Assembly (NCBI RefSeq): GCF_004137245.1
Contig: NZ_SDWS01000001.1
Span: forward strand, 186,001 to 250,000
DNA: 64,000 nt
From: Nocardioides glacieisoli
GTDB taxonomy: Bacteria; Actinomycetota; Actinomycetes; Propionibacteriales; Nocardioidaceae
Direction: 5' to 3'
Shown here: one piece after another, positions 1 to 8,165 of the stretch
Numbering within the stretch: position 1 is the stretch's first letter
How the letters are laid out: every line of letters begins with the position of its first letter
The notes under the pieces: model-generated
The model's input: the letters and a program-made list of their open reading frames with translations, nothing else
Database searches by the model: none
What the model was told of the DNA's origin: nothing
Position numbers and translations under genes: made by a program

Positions 1-343
1 CGACCTCCTCGGCGTCGGGCTGCGCGTGGGCGCGTGCCACCAGGTCGAGGTGCTCGACCACCGAGAGGTCCGGGAAGAAGTCGATGTCGTCCATCACCAT
101 CGCGAGGTCGCGCCGGATCTCGGGTCGCCTCTCGTCGAGCACCCTTCCAGCGAGCATCGCCTCACCGTCGTCGGCGTCGTCGGTGCCGACGATGCACCGC
201 AGCAGCGTCGACTTGCCGCTGCCATTGGGCCCGACCACGCCGACGGCCTCGCCGGCGGCGACGTCGAGGTCCACCCCGGACAGGATCGTGCGGTCGCCGA
301 AGCGGCGGGTGATCCCGCGGACCGTGAGCAGGACGTCGGCCAT
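1..343 (-). CDS. ABC transporter ATP-binding protein (partial, C-terminal part outside window)
   Basis: The reverse strand from the ATG at 343 encodes a nucleotide-binding domain beginning MADVLLTVRGITRRFGDRTI. The Walker A motif GPNGSGKST lies near residues 38-46, followed by the region leading to the Q-loop. The frame is open to the window edge, so the signature motif and Walker B are not visible. It would energise transport by an unseen permease. It is the last visible gene of a minus-strand group with the gamma-glutamyltransferase and O-methyltransferase upstream of it; the spacing to the transferase stop is about 33 bp. Family is certain, substrate unknown. Confidence 0.85.
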   Translation of the reverse strand, partial: MADVLLTVRGITRRFGDRTILSGVDLDVAAGEAVGVVGPNGSGKSTLLRCIVGTDDADDGEAMLAGRVLDERRPEIRRDLAMVMDDIDFFPDLSVVEHLDLVARAHAQPDAEEV

Positions 344-376
344 GGCGGTCAGTCAAGCAGGCGGTCGCCCACCACC

Positions 377-1849
377 TCAGTCCACCAGGCTGGCGACGCC
401 GTCGCGCCGCGGGTCGGCGACCGCCTCGAGCTCGCCGCCGGCCGTGGTGAGCGCGGCGCCGACGCCACCGAAGTACATCGACGGCTCGTGCTCCACCCGG
501 ACGTCCTCGTCCGCGAGGCCGGCGCGATGGACGTGCACGCGGGGCTGGGCGACGGCGTCCGCGAGACCGAGGCCGCCGCTCACGAAGCCGGCCAGCGTGC
601 AGACCAGCGCGGTCGTGATCCGGTCGGCGCCGGGCGAGCCGATCGCCAGGGTGGCGCCGTCGTCGTGGCGACCGACCGTCGGCGCCATGTTGGACAGCAG
701 CCGGCCACCGGTCGGCACCCGGCGACCGGGCGGGTTGAGCTCCTGCTCACCGAGGCAGTTGTTGAGCCAGATGCCGGTGCCGGCGGCGATCATGCCCGCG
801 CCGTAGCCCGACGACACGGTGATCGAGCACGCCTCACCCTCCGCGTCGGTGACCGAGACGTGGGCCGTCGAACCCGACTCGAGCACCGCCCGGTGGTCCG
901 CGTCGACGCGGTCGAGCCAGGCGCGCGACGAGGCGTCGAGGTCGTCCGCCACCTCCAGCACGTCGCGGCGGTGGCCCAGCACTGCGCGCTGCACGCGCAC
1001 CAGGTGCTCGACGTCGTCCGGGGTCCACGACCCGCGGGGGCGGTCGTCGAGCAGCCGCAGCATCGAGGCGACGACCACGCCGCCGACCGACGGAGGGGGA
1101 GTGGTGCCCAGGCTCCAGGCGCCGACCCGCGTGGTCAGCGGCGGACGCACGACGGGCTCGTACGCCGCCAGGTCGGCGGCACCGAGCAGGCCACCGCGTG
1201 CCTGCACGTCCCGCGCGATCACCTCCGCGAGGTCGCCCTCGTGGAGCGCGCGAGGGCCGACGGCTGCGATGTGCTCGAGGGTGGCGGCCAGGTCCGGCAC
1301 GACCACCCGCTCCTCGGTCAGCCGGCCCGCCGCGTCGTGGAGCGCGGCGCGGCTCCCGTCGTCCCAGCCGAAGACGCTCTCGTGGACGTAGCGCAGGTAG
1401 TACTGCGAGGCCGAGCCCAGCGCGAACCCGTCGCGGGCGACGTCGACCGCGGGCGTCACCAGCTCGCGCCACGGCAGCCTCCCGTTGCGGGCGTGCGCCT
1501 CGCCGAAGGCCGCGAGCGAGCCGTGCGTGGCGACCGAGCCGGGGCCGATCGTGATCGTCACGCCGCCGCCGTACTCTGTGTCGACGTCCCACGTGCTCGG
1601 CGCGGGGGCGTCGTCTCGACGTCCGAGGCCGGGCCGGTCCATCCAGCCGTCCACGGTGTACGCCGCCCCCTCCGCAGGCTGGACGGCGACGAAGCCGCCG
1701 GAGCTCAGGGAGACCAGGCCGACCTCGTTGACCATCGCCACGAGGGCGGCCGCGATCGCCGCGTCGACCGCGGATCCGCCAGCGCGCGCGACCTCTGCGG
1801 CGGCGTCCGCGGCTGCCCGGTTGGGCGCGGCGACGGCGAGCCTGGTCAT
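377..1849 (-). CDS. Gamma-glutamyltransferase family protein
   Basis: The 490-residue protein begins MTRLAVAAPNRAAADAAAEV and shows the Ntn-hydrolase layout of gamma-glutamyltranspeptidases: GGSAVDAAIAAALV near the N-terminus, and the processing/catalytic region ESGSTAHVSVTDAEG around residue 340, where the Thr after Ser is the expected nucleophile. A later GRLLSNMAPT segment resembles the conserved PLSSMSPT substrate-binding region. These enzymes self-cleave and move or hydrolyse gamma-glutamyl groups, for example from glutathione. At 490 residues it is shorter than typical 550-580-residue members, and no clear secretion signal is visible, so a cytoplasmic role is possible. It lies 14 bp downstream of the methyltransferase. 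Confidence 0.85.
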   Translation of the reverse strand: MTRLAVAAPNRAAADAAAEVARAGGSAVDAAIAAALVAMVNEVGLVSLSSGGFVAVQPAEGAAYTVDGWMDRPGLGRRDDAPAPSTWDVDTEYGGGVTITIGPGSVATHGSLAAFGEAHARNGRLPWRELVTPAVDVARDGFALGSASQYYLRYVHESVFGWDDGSRAALHDAAGRLTEERVVVPDLAATLEHIAAVGPRALHEGDLAEVIARDVQARGGLLGAADLAAYEPVVRPPLTTRVGAWSLGTTPPPSVGGVVVASMLRLLDDRPRGSWTPDDVEHLVRVQRAVLGHRRDVLEVADDLDASSRAWLDRVDADHRAVLESGSTAHVSVTDAEGEACSITVSSGYGAGMIAAGTGIWLNNCLGEQELNPPGRRVPTGGRLLSNMAPTVGRHDDGATLAIGSPGADRITTALVCTLAGFVSGGLGLADAVAQPRVHVHRAGLADEDVRVEHEPSMYFGGVGAALTTAGGELEAVADPRRDGVASLVD

Positions 1850-1863
1850 GCGGCGCGGAGGGC

Positions 1864-2430
1864 TCAGCGCCGGGTGGCGATGACGGCGGAGGCGTCGCCG
1901 GCCACCATCACCTCGACCGCGGTGAAGCGCTCGTCGGTCAGCCACTGCTCGCGGAGCGTGTCGACCCGGCCGTAGGTGATCGGCGGCCACGACTCGCACG
2001 GGGCGAAGTCGTCGAGCACGACGATGCCGCCCGGCTCGACGAGGTCGACGACCTGGTCGACGCCGACCTCCGAGGGTGTGCCGGAGTCGAGGAAGAGCAG
2101 GGAGAACGGGCCGCGGTCGTGCAGCACGCTCCAGTCGGCGGCCAGCACCTCGACCTTGTCGTCGTCGTCGAAGATCTTCGCGGCCGCGCCGGCCAGGGAC
2201 TCGTCGAGCTCGGCGGTCAGGATCCGCGCCCCGTTGCGTACGCCGCTGCGCAGCCACGCGGTGCCCACGCCGCACCCGGTGCCGAACTCGGCCATCGTCC
2301 CGCCCCGCGTCGCGGCGAGGGTCGCGAGCAGGCGGCCGGTCTCGTTGCGGCAGAAGGACACGTAGCCGGCGGAGCGGCACACGTCGAAGGCGCGCTGGAC
2401 GACGTCGGGAAGATCGGGGGGAGCAGACAT
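1864..2430 (-). CDS. Class I SAM-dependent O-methyltransferase
   Basis: A 188-residue protein starting MSAPPDLPDVVQRAFDVC. The SAM-binding motif I is MAEFGTGCGVGTAWL near residues 45-60. An acidic strand-2 end (TAELDES) and the LLFLDSG segment follow, as in the O-methyltransferase family (Methyltransf_24-like). The ATG at 2430 was chosen because the upstream extension reads low-complexity sequence. The substrate cannot be inferred. It is the first gene of the minus-strand group running into the gamma-glutamyltransferase and ABC ATPase, and is divergent from the leuB leader region. Confidence 0.8.
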   Translation of the reverse strand: MSAPPDLPDVVQRAFDVCRSAGYVSFCRNETGRLLATLAATRGGTMAEFGTGCGVGTAWLRSGVRNGARILTAELDESLAGAAAKIFDDDDKVEVLAADWSVLHDRGPFSLLFLDSGTPSEVGVDQVVDLVEPGGIVVLDDFAPCESWPPITYGRVDTLREQWLTDERFTAVEVMVAGDASAVIATRR

Positions 2431-2538
2431 GAGAGCGCCGAGTGTGCCACCTGTCGCGGCCCGTCCCAGGTCGCGGCTTGCGATCTCACGATCTGACACG
2501 TTCTCGGAAACCGGATGCGGATGTCCGCTGGGCGGTCG

Positions 2539-2544
2539 TACAGT
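2539..2544 (+). promoter_or_regulatory. Candidate -10 box of the leuB leader transcript
   Basis: TACAGT lies 10 nt before the leader-peptide ATG at 2555. This would place the transcription start at or just before the ATG, giving a leaderless or near-leaderless leader mRNA, common in actinobacteria. No convincing -35 box is visible. Confidence 0.4.
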
Positions 2545-2554
2545 CTGATCCATC

Positions 2555-2599
2555 ATGCGGAACGTGCTCGTACTTATCGTTCGCCGCGGCGAGGCCTGA
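2555..2599 (+). CDS. Branched-chain amino acid leader peptide (MRNVLVLIVRRGEA)
   Basis: The 14-codon ORF reads MRNVLVLIVRRGEA, with six consecutive Val/Leu/Ile codons (VLVLIV) followed by two Arg codons. Runs of the regulated amino acids are the hallmark of ribosome-mediated attenuation leaders. The downstream genes are leuB (leucine) and then ilvE (Val/Leu/Ile transaminase). The region after the stop contains complementary segments: GAAGGCC near 2600 with GGCCTTC near 2650, and CTCGTC with GACGAG. Stalling at these codons under branched-chain amino acid shortage would change the folding of the downstream RNA. Leader identity is a strong inference; the exact terminator or anti-terminator is not obvious because no U-tract follows. 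Confidence 0.75.
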   Translation: MRNVLVLIVRRGEA

Positions 2600-2850
2600 A
2601 GAAGGCCACCTCGTCGCGGTGTTCGGCGTTGACGAGGTTCCGCCGCCCGGCCTTCTGAACAGACTGGTTCCCAGTCGAGTTCGAAGCTGCCGCCTCTGCG
2701 GCGGGTCCGCGATCGCAGCGTGATCCGCCCAGTCGCCGGCCGGCAGCCGGGCCCGGGCGATCCCCGCACTCCCGCTCCGTCACCCGCCGCGGTGTCGGCA
2801 GCTTCGAGCTCTCACCCACCGATCGAAGCAAGCACCAGGAGTGAGATCCC
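2600..2850 (+). promoter_or_regulatory. Structured leader RNA between the leader peptide and the small ORF/leuB
   Basis: This non-coding stretch holds mutually exclusive pairings. TCGAAGCTGCCG (2681-2692) is perfectly complementary to CGGCAGCTTCGA (2796-2807), and the GCTTCGA half of the second segment can instead pair with TCGAAGC (2823-2829), just upstream of the AGGAG ribosome-binding site (2837-2841) of the small ORF at 2851. A switch between the two folds is a plausible readout of leader-peptide stalling. The complementarity is seen directly; the mechanism is inferred. Confidence 0.5.
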
Positions 2851-2991
2851 ATGTACGACTTCTACCCCGACTCATGGGGCCCCTCGGCCCACGACCCGGA
2901 GAACCCGCGCAGCGCGGAGAACACCGCGACGGCGCTGCAGACCGCGCTTGACCTGCGAGACAACGGCGCCCTGCGGCCGGACGACAACTAA
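2851..2991 (+). CDS. 46-residue small protein between leader and leuB, unknown function
   Basis: The ATG at 2851 is preceded by a good ribosome-binding site (CCAGGAGTGAG). The ORF begins [15 protein letters not shown] and ends NGALRPDDN; it is acidic, with no membrane segment and no Leu/Ile/Val run, so it is not a classical attenuator peptide. It ends 10 bp before the leuB ATG and is presumably co-transcribed and translationally linked with leuB. I do not recognise the family. Position and ribosome-binding site argue for a real expressed micro-protein or a translated regulatory ORF. It is short enough to be skipped by automatic annotation. Confidence 0.6.
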   Translation: MYDFYPDSWGPSAHDPENPRSAENTATALQTALDLRDNGALRPDDN

Positions 2992-3001
2992 CGTCCTCCG
3001 C

Positions 3002-4084
3002 ATGCCCGACACCCAGCAGAATCCGCCCGCTTCCGGTACCCAGGCCCTCGCCGTCATCCCCGGCGACGGCATCGGTCCGGAGGTGACCGCCGAGGCCCTC
3101 AAGGTCCTCGAGGTCGCCTCGCCGGTGACGTTCGAGTCGACGCGCTACGACCTCGGCGCCGAGCGCTACCTCGCGACCGGCGAGGTGCTGCCCGACTCGG
3201 TGCTCGCGGAGATCCGCGGGCACGACGCGATCCTGCTGGGGGCGGTGGGCGGCAAGCCCAACGACCCGAACCTGCCTCCCGGCATCCTCGAGCGCGGCCT
3301 GCTCCTCAAGCTGCGCTTCGAGCTCGACCACTACGTCAACCTGCGTCCCTCGCGGCTGTTCCCCGGCTCCGTCTCACCCCTGGCGGAGCACGTGCTGGAG
3401 CGCGGCGACATCGACTTCGTGGTGGTCCGCGAGGGCACCGAAGGCCCCTACACGGGCAACGGCGGTGCCCTCCGGGTCGGCACCCCGGCCGAGATCGCCA
3501 CCGAGGTCTCGGTCAACACGGCCTACGGCGTCGAGCGGGTGATCCGCGACGCCTATGCCCGTGCTTCGAAGCGGGACCGCAAGAAGCTGACCCTGGTCCA
3601 CAAGACCAACGTGCTGACCAACGCGGGGGCGCTCTGGTGGCGGCTCTTCCAGTCGATCGGCGCCGAGCACCCGGACGTCACGACCGACTACATCCACGTC
3701 GACGCCGCCATGATCTTCATGGCGACCGACCCCGCCCGCTTCGACGTGATCGTCACCGACAACCTCTTCGGCGACATCATCACCGACCTGGCCGCCGCCA
3801 TCACCGGCGGCATCGGGCTGGCCGCCTCCGGCAACGTGAACCCGGACCTGACCGCGCCCTCCATGTTCGAGCCCGTCCACGGCTCCGCCCCCGACATCGC
3901 CGGCCAGCAGAAGGCCGACCCGACCGCCGCGATCCTCTCCGGAGCGCTCCTCCTCGACCACCTCGGCCACGCCGACGCGGCCGCCGCGATCGAGGCCGCC
4001 GTCCTGGCGGACCTCTCCGAGCGCGCGCCGGACACGAGTCGTCGTACGTCCGAGGTCGGGGACGCGATCGCCGCCCGCCTCTGA
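3002..4084 (+). CDS. leuB: 3-isopropylmalate dehydrogenase
   Basis: LeuB oxidises and decarboxylates 3-isopropylmalate to 2-oxoisocaproate in leucine synthesis, using NAD+. The 360-residue protein has the family landmarks in order: [10 protein letters not shown] at the N-terminus, LLGAVGG, the substrate-binding [28 protein letters not shown], the LVHKTNVL lysine segment, [20 protein letters not shown] with the metal-binding aspartates, and the nucleotide-binding [12 protein letters not shown]. Length and motifs are normal. The ATG at 3002 was chosen because it gives the conventional N-terminus. It is the structural gene behind the branched-chain leader peptide at 2555 and precedes ilvE. Confidence 0.96.
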   Translation: MPDTQQNPPASGTQALAVIPGDGIGPEVTAEALKVLEVASPVTFESTRYDLGAERYLATGEVLPDSVLAEIRGHDAILLGAVGGKPNDPNLPPGILERGLLLKLRFELDHYVNLRPSRLFPGSVSPLAEHVLERGDIDFVVVREGTEGPYTGNGGALRVGTPAEIATEVSVNTAYGVERVIRDAYARASKRDRKKLTLVHKTNVLTNAGALWWRLFQSIGAEHPDVTTDYIHVDAAMIFMATDPARFDVIVTDNLFGDIITDLAAAITGGIGLAASGNVNPDLTAPSMFEPVHGSAPDIAGQQKADPTAAILSGALLLDHLGHADAAAAIEAAVLADLSERAPDTSRRTSEVGDAIAARL

Positions 4085-4096
4085 GGTGCTCCCGAT

Positions 4097-4193
4097 GGTC
4101 GAGTAGCCCGCGAGCGCCAGCGAGCGGGCGTATCGAGACCCGGGCCATCCAGGTCTCGATACACCTCGCTCGTTCCTCGCTCGGCACTCGACC
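4097..4193. repeat. Paired inverted palindromic repeat (Nocardioides-type REP-like element)
   Basis: Two versions of one about 43-nt unit face each other, at 4097-4140 (begins GGTCGAGTAG, ends TATCGAGACC) and 4152-4193 (begins GGTCTCGATA, ends CACTCGACC), 11 nt apart. The first unit also folds on itself (CCCGC with GCGGG arms). A third partial end, GTATCGAGACC, lies at 4213-4223. The element fills the leuB-ilvE gap and could act as a transcription terminator or a REP-type mobile repeat. Confidence 0.75.
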
Positions 4194-4248
4194 ACCTGTG
4201 GCCGCGGTGGCCGTATCGAGACCCAGACCCTTGGAATAGGTTGACCCC

Positions 4249-5331
4249 ATGCAGATCAGCACCACCTCGAACCCCACGCCCGTCGACGACGCCCGGCTCG
4301 CCGAGATCCTCGCCAACCCGGGCTTCGGTCAGCACTTCACCGACCACATGGTCACGATCGAGTGGACGCCCGACAACGGGTGGCACGACGCGCGCGTCGA
4401 GCCCTACGGCCCGCTGACGCTCGACCCCGCGACCGCGGTGCTGCACTACGCGCAGGAGACCTTCGAGGGGATGAAGGCCTACCGCCACGAGGACGGCTCG
4501 GTCTGGACCTTCCGACCCGAGCAGAACGCCGCGCGGATGGTGCGCTCGTCGCAGCGGCTCGCCTTCCCCGAGCTGCCCGTCGACGACTTCGTGGCAGCGG
4601 TCGACGCGTTGGTGACCGCCGACCAGCGGTGGGTGCCGGACAACTCGGCGGGCGGCGGGGAGAAGTCGCTCTACCTGCGGCCCTTCATGTTCGCCTCGGA
4701 GACCTTCCTCGGCGTGCGCCCGGCCCAGCACGTCACCTTCATGGTCATCGCCTCGCCCGCCGGGGCGTACTTCAAGGGCGGCATCAAGCCGGTCAACCTC
4801 TGGCTCTCCGAGACCTTCACCCGCGCCGGCCGCGGCGGCATGGGTGCCGCCAAGACCGGCGGCAACTACGCCGCGTCGCTCGCCGCCCAGCGCGAGGCCA
4901 TCGAGCAGGGCTGCGACCAGGTCGTGTTCCTCGACGACCAGGAGTTCACCTACATCGAGGAGCTCGGTGGGATGAACCTCTTCTTCGTCCGCCGCGACGG
5001 CAGCATCGTGACCCCGGAGACCGGCACGATCCTCGAGGGCATCACCCGCGCCTCGATCATCGAGCTCGCCGGCAAGCTCGGACACGCGGTCGAGGAGCGG
5101 AAGTTCTCGATCGACGAGTGGCGCGACGGCGTCGCCTCGGGCGAGATCACCGAGATCTTCGCGTGCGGCACCGCGGCCGTCGTCACCCCGGTCGGTGAGC
5201 TGCGCTCACCCGGCTCGGTGACCCCCGCCCCGGCGAGCACCGACCTGACGATGCAGATCCGCGACGCCCTGGTCGGCATGCAGTTCGGTCGCTCCGAGGA
5301 CACCTTCGGCTGGATGCACCAGGTCTGCTGA
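4249..5331 (+). CDS. ilvE: Branched-chain amino acid aminotransferase
   Basis: IlvE is a PLP-dependent transaminase that makes Val, Leu and Ile from their 2-oxo acids with glutamate. The 360-residue protein is a fold-type IV enzyme: HYAQETFEGMKAYRHEDG early, LYLRPFMFASE in the middle, the PLP-lysine region RGGMGAAKTGGNYAAS around residue 200, then FLDDQEFTYIEELGGMNLFFV and a glycine/threonine-rich phosphate-binding segment ending FACGTAAVVTP. Length matches actinobacterial IlvE. It lies downstream of leuB across a repeat that may separate the transcripts. Confidence 0.96.
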   Translation: MQISTTSNPTPVDDARLAEILANPGFGQHFTDHMVTIEWTPDNGWHDARVEPYGPLTLDPATAVLHYAQETFEGMKAYRHEDGSVWTFRPEQNAARMVRSSQRLAFPELPVDDFVAAVDALVTADQRWVPDNSAGGGEKSLYLRPFMFASETFLGVRPAQHVTFMVIASPAGAYFKGGIKPVNLWLSETFTRAGRGGMGAAKTGGNYAASLAAQREAIEQGCDQVVFLDDQEFTYIEELGGMNLFFVRRDGSIVTPETGTILEGITRASIIELAGKLGHAVEERKFSIDEWRDGVASGEITEIFACGTAAVVTPVGELRSPGSVTPAPASTDLTMQIRDALVGMQFGRSEDTFGWMHQVC

Positions 5332-5406
5332 GGTCGGCCGATCGGCTGAGCACGGTCCGGCCCGCGGGCCGATGCGTGCGACCGGCGCTACGACGAGGCT
5401 CGTCGC

Positions 5407-6117
5407 ATGACGACCCTCGCCCCGCGCCCGACCGCGTCGACGCGCACCCGCCGGGACCGGTGGATCCCCACGTCGCTCATCGCGTTGACCGCCGTACCGA
5501 TCCTGGCCGGGGCGGCTCGGCTGGTCGACCTGTCCGGCGGACGCACTGCGGAGAACGCTCGCTTCTTCGACCTGCCGGTGCCGATCATCGTGCACATCAT
5601 CGCCGCCACGACCTACTGCGTGCTCGGTGCCTTCCAGCTCCAGCCGTCGCTGTGGCGTCGCCGGCCCGCCTGGCACCGGTGGAGCGGTCGGGTCCTCGTC
5701 CCGGCCGGCCTCGCCGCCGCGTTGAGCGGCATGTGGATGGCCGTGTTCTCCGACCTCCCCGCCCACGACAACGCCGCACTGGTGTGGCTGCGGCTCCTCT
5801 TCGGCTCGATCATGGTCGCCGGTCTGGTGCTCGGCCTGCTCGCGGTCCTGCGCCGCGACATCCGCACCCACCAGCGGTGGATGGCGAGGGCGTACGCCGT
5901 CGCCCAGGGCGCTGGAACGCAGGCGCTCGTCCTCGGCCCGGTGGCGATCTTCCTTGGCGAGCAGCCGTCCGGTGCGCTGAAGGCGGCGGGGATGGGCTTC
6001 GCCTGGATCCTCAACCTCGCCGTCGCGGAGTTGCTGGTGCGAAGGTCAGCTTCGCGTGGACTGCAGGTCGCGAAACTTGCGAAGTCTGATGAGAAGGTCG
6101 CTCCCCGCCTCCTGTGA
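5407..6117 (+). CDS. DUF2306-type integral membrane protein
   Basis: A 236-residue protein with about six hydrophobic segments, starting with LIALTAVPILAGAARL after a basic N-terminus. Histidines sit at membrane-segment ends (VHIIAATTYCVLGAFQL, RRPAWHRWSGRV, RRDIRTHQRWMARAYAVAQGAGTQ), a pattern typical of DUF2306 proteins and suggestive of heme or metal binding. Function is unknown. The last 72 bp overlap the 3' end of the opposing NERD gene, an unusually long convergent overlap; the C-terminal tail (ASRGLQVAKLAKSDEKVAPRLL) encoded there looks non-native, as if the original stop had been lost. Confidence 0.75.
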   Translation: MTTLAPRPTASTRTRRDRWIPTSLIALTAVPILAGAARLVDLSGGRTAENARFFDLPVPIIVHIIAATTYCVLGAFQLQPSLWRRRPAWHRWSGRVLVPAGLAAALSGMWMAVFSDLPAHDNAALVWLRLLFGSIMVAGLVLGLLAVLRRDIRTHQRWMARAYAVAQGAGTQALVLGPVAIFLGEQPSGALKAAGMGFAWILNLAVAELLVRRSASRGLQVAKLAKSDEKVAPRLL

Positions 6118-6813
6118 GACTGTCGAGGTCGGGAGCTTCTCGAGCCACTGGACGAGCTTGTTGCCGTCGACAAAGTGGACTCCGTCCACGACGTGTTCCT
6201 CGGGCATCCCGCGGCGAGCAGGTCCCCACAGCACGATGCACGGTGTCACCGCAACGGACGTGCCCGTGGCCCGGCGACGACCGGACCGTTCGCGAGGCAA
6301 CACCGTGCGGGCCAGGGCTTCCGTGCGCACACGAGCACGAGCAGCGGAAACGGTCATCTCGGCGACGCCCGCGCTCGTCAGGTCCGTCCGGAATTTGGAG
6401 TCCAACACCACGACGCCACCCGACCGGGTGACGACGACATGGTCAAGGTCGCTGGCTTGCAACGGGATGCTGTCCACCCAATCCCAGATGAGCTTGCGTT
6501 TCTTCGCGCGCTGGAGCTCGGAGCGGGTGTTGTCCTCGCCCCAGGCGCCGCGCAGCTGGAAGACGGCTCGAGGCTCGTGGGCGAGGACTGCGCTGTTGAG
6601 GAAGTGAAGGACCGTGGCCACGAGGCCGGCGTGCAGGACTCCAACCAGGTACCAAGTGGCTCGTGTGGAGTACGCGACGCCGAGCCAGGTCGCGATGAGA
6701 GCGGACGCCAGGAAGAACGCGCACGCGACAGACACCGCATTCTTGTTCTGCATCAGCCACCGAGTGCGCAAGCGCCGCAGCTCGCGACTCGGATACGACT
6801 TGACGGTGCTCAT
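6046..6813 (-). CDS. NERD-domain membrane-anchored protein
   Basis: A 255-residue protein beginning MSTVKSYPSRELRRLRTRWL. Two adjacent hydrophobic segments (VACAFFLASALIATWLGVAY and WYLVGVLHAGLVATVLHFL) precede a nuclease-related (NERD) domain: GAWGEDNTRSELQ, then DLDHVVVTRSGGVVVLDSKFRTD, where Glu, Asp and the Asp-x-Lys match the restriction-endonuclease-like core. A second conserved block is TPCIVLWGP. NERD proteins are implicated in DNA processing, but no role is proven here. Codon use is less GC-biased than in its neighbours, suggesting acquisition. It overlaps the DUF2306 gene tail to tail by 72 bp. Confidence 0.7.
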   Translation of the reverse strand: MSTVKSYPSRELRRLRTRWLMQNKNAVSVACAFFLASALIATWLGVAYSTRATWYLVGVLHAGLVATVLHFLNSAVLAHEPRAVFQLRGAWGEDNTRSELQRAKKRKLIWDWVDSIPLQASDLDHVVVTRSGGVVVLDSKFRTDLTSAGVAEMTVSAARARVRTEALARTVLPRERSGRRRATGTSVAVTPCIVLWGPARRGMPEEHVVDGVHFVDGNKLVQWLEKLPTSTVSQEAGSDLLIRLRKFRDLQSTRS

Positions 6814-6890
6814 GGATCCCCCGATCGGTGAGCTCCGATCCCACCACGCTCGAGAGCTGCGCGTGAGTGAAACCAAACGTGTGGGTCGGC

Positions 6891-8165
6891 CTACGTCCGC
6901 CGGTTGAACCGCACGTCGCCGTTGCCCATCCGTTCCGCTTCGTATGTCGGGTCGTGCGCTCGGTGGTGATGGTGCGAGCAGAGGAGCACGCCGTTGTCGA
7001 GGCCGGTGTCGCCTCCGGACTGCCACGTGACCCAGTGGTGGGCTTCGGACCAGGTCCCGGGGATGTCGCATCCCTCGGCCCGGCAGGTGCGGTCACGGAT
7101 CAGCAATGCTCGGCGCTGAGCAGCACTGAAAAGGCGCCGGGCGCGGCCCAGGTCGAGGACCTCGGAGTCTCCGCCGAGCACGGCGGGGATGATGTTCGCG
7201 TTGCACGCGAGCCGACGGGCCTGTGCCGCGGTGATCGACTCGCCGGCACGCGCGTCGGTGTGCGGGTCGCTCGGGACGGTGCCTGATCCGAGCAGGTCGC
7301 CCGCGCCGAGGTCAGCCATGAGCTTCTCGAAGGGGATAGTGACCACCACGGTCGTGGCGTCACCGCCGTGCACTGGCAGTCGCTTCGGGTCGAGGGCCCC
7401 AATCAGCTGGCAGAAGGCGTCGCCGAGGTGACGCGGGTAGGGCAGGCACGGGACAGGATCGATCGTCGGGTCCGCGTCGACCACGTCGCGACGCGGGTTG
7501 GCGTACGCCTCGAGGTAGGTCGCCAGGCGCGTGGCGGAGGCGTCGGGGATGAGGCCGGACACGCGGGTCGTCCCGTCTCCCAAACGGCGCAGCGTCAACC
7601 GTGTCCGCCGACGACCCTCCGCCTCGAGGGCGGCGAGCCGCCGGCCCTCGGCCTCGTCGACGAGGTCCGGAGCAATCACGGTGAGGATGTGTCGCCCGAT
7701 GCGGGCGAGCTGCTTCGGGGCGAAGCGGCCTGCGTGCTCAATCAGCACCCCCTCGGCGCGCTCCAATACCACGGTCGGGACCTCGTCGGGTAGCTCGTCG
7801 AGCGCATGGACGATCACCGACGCCTGGGCGGTGTTCACCCGGCCCTCGCGCAGCGCAGCACCGAGCGTCTGCCACCGACGGTCGAGGGCGACTGCGAGGC
7901 GCAGATCGGCGCGGGCGTCCTCGAGGCGCGTGCGGGTGGAGTCCGCAAGCCAGCCTGCGGCGTCGCGTGCACCGGACTCGGCAGCCAGGTCGTCGGCGTC
8001 GGCGAGGATCCGCATCCGGAGCTCGGCCAGCCTGGACTCGAGCGTCGCCAGCTCACGCAGCGCCGCGGCCTTGTCGGCCGTCGCCATGAACGCTGGGTTC
8101 GTGTCTGCGACGGTCTTGAGCGCCTCGTCGATGAGGTCGGTCGCGACCAGGATCGGGTGCGTCAC
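6891..8165 (-). CDS. DUF222 / 13E12-repeat HNH endonuclease
   Basis: A 424-residue protein with an N-terminal DUF222 region (about residues 20-310) and a C-terminal HNH nuclease domain: CRAEGCDIPGTWSEAHHWVTWQSGGDTGLDNGVLLCSHHHHRAHD, with the zinc cysteines and catalytic histidines intact. The start is set at the GTG at 8165 because an AGAGGAGG ribosome-binding site lies 8 nt upstream; an ATG 42 bp further upstream lacks one. This family occurs in many copies in actinobacterial genomes and resembles the mycobacterial REP13E12 proteins; biological role unknown, possibly selfish. Confidence 0.85.
   Translation of the reverse strand: MTHPILVATDLIDEALKTVADTNPAFMATADKAAALRELATLESRLAELRMRILADADDLAAESGARDAAGWLADSTRTRLEDARADLRLAVALDRRWQTLGAALREGRVNTAQASVIVHALDELPDEVPTVVLERAEGVLIEHAGRFAPKQLARIGRHILTVIAPDLVDEAEGRRLAALEAEGRRRTRLTLRRLGDGTTRVSGLIPDASATRLATYLEAYANPRRDVVDADPTIDPVPCLPYPRHLGDAFCQLIGALDPKRLPVHGGDATTVVVTIPFEKLMADLGAGDLLGSGTVPSDPHTDARAGESITAAQARRLACNANIIPAVLGGDSEVLDLGRARRLFSAAQRRALLIRDRTCRAEGCDIPGTWSEAHHWVTWQSGGDTGLDNGVLLCSHHHHRAHDPTYEAERMGNGDVRFNRRT

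Noticed and set aside
26-1975. Long plus-strand open frame opposite the gamma-glutamyltransferase gene
   Set aside because: Arg/Ala/Gly/Val-rich shadow translation typical of the reverse strand of a GC-rich gene; the minus strand encodes recognisable protein motifs instead.
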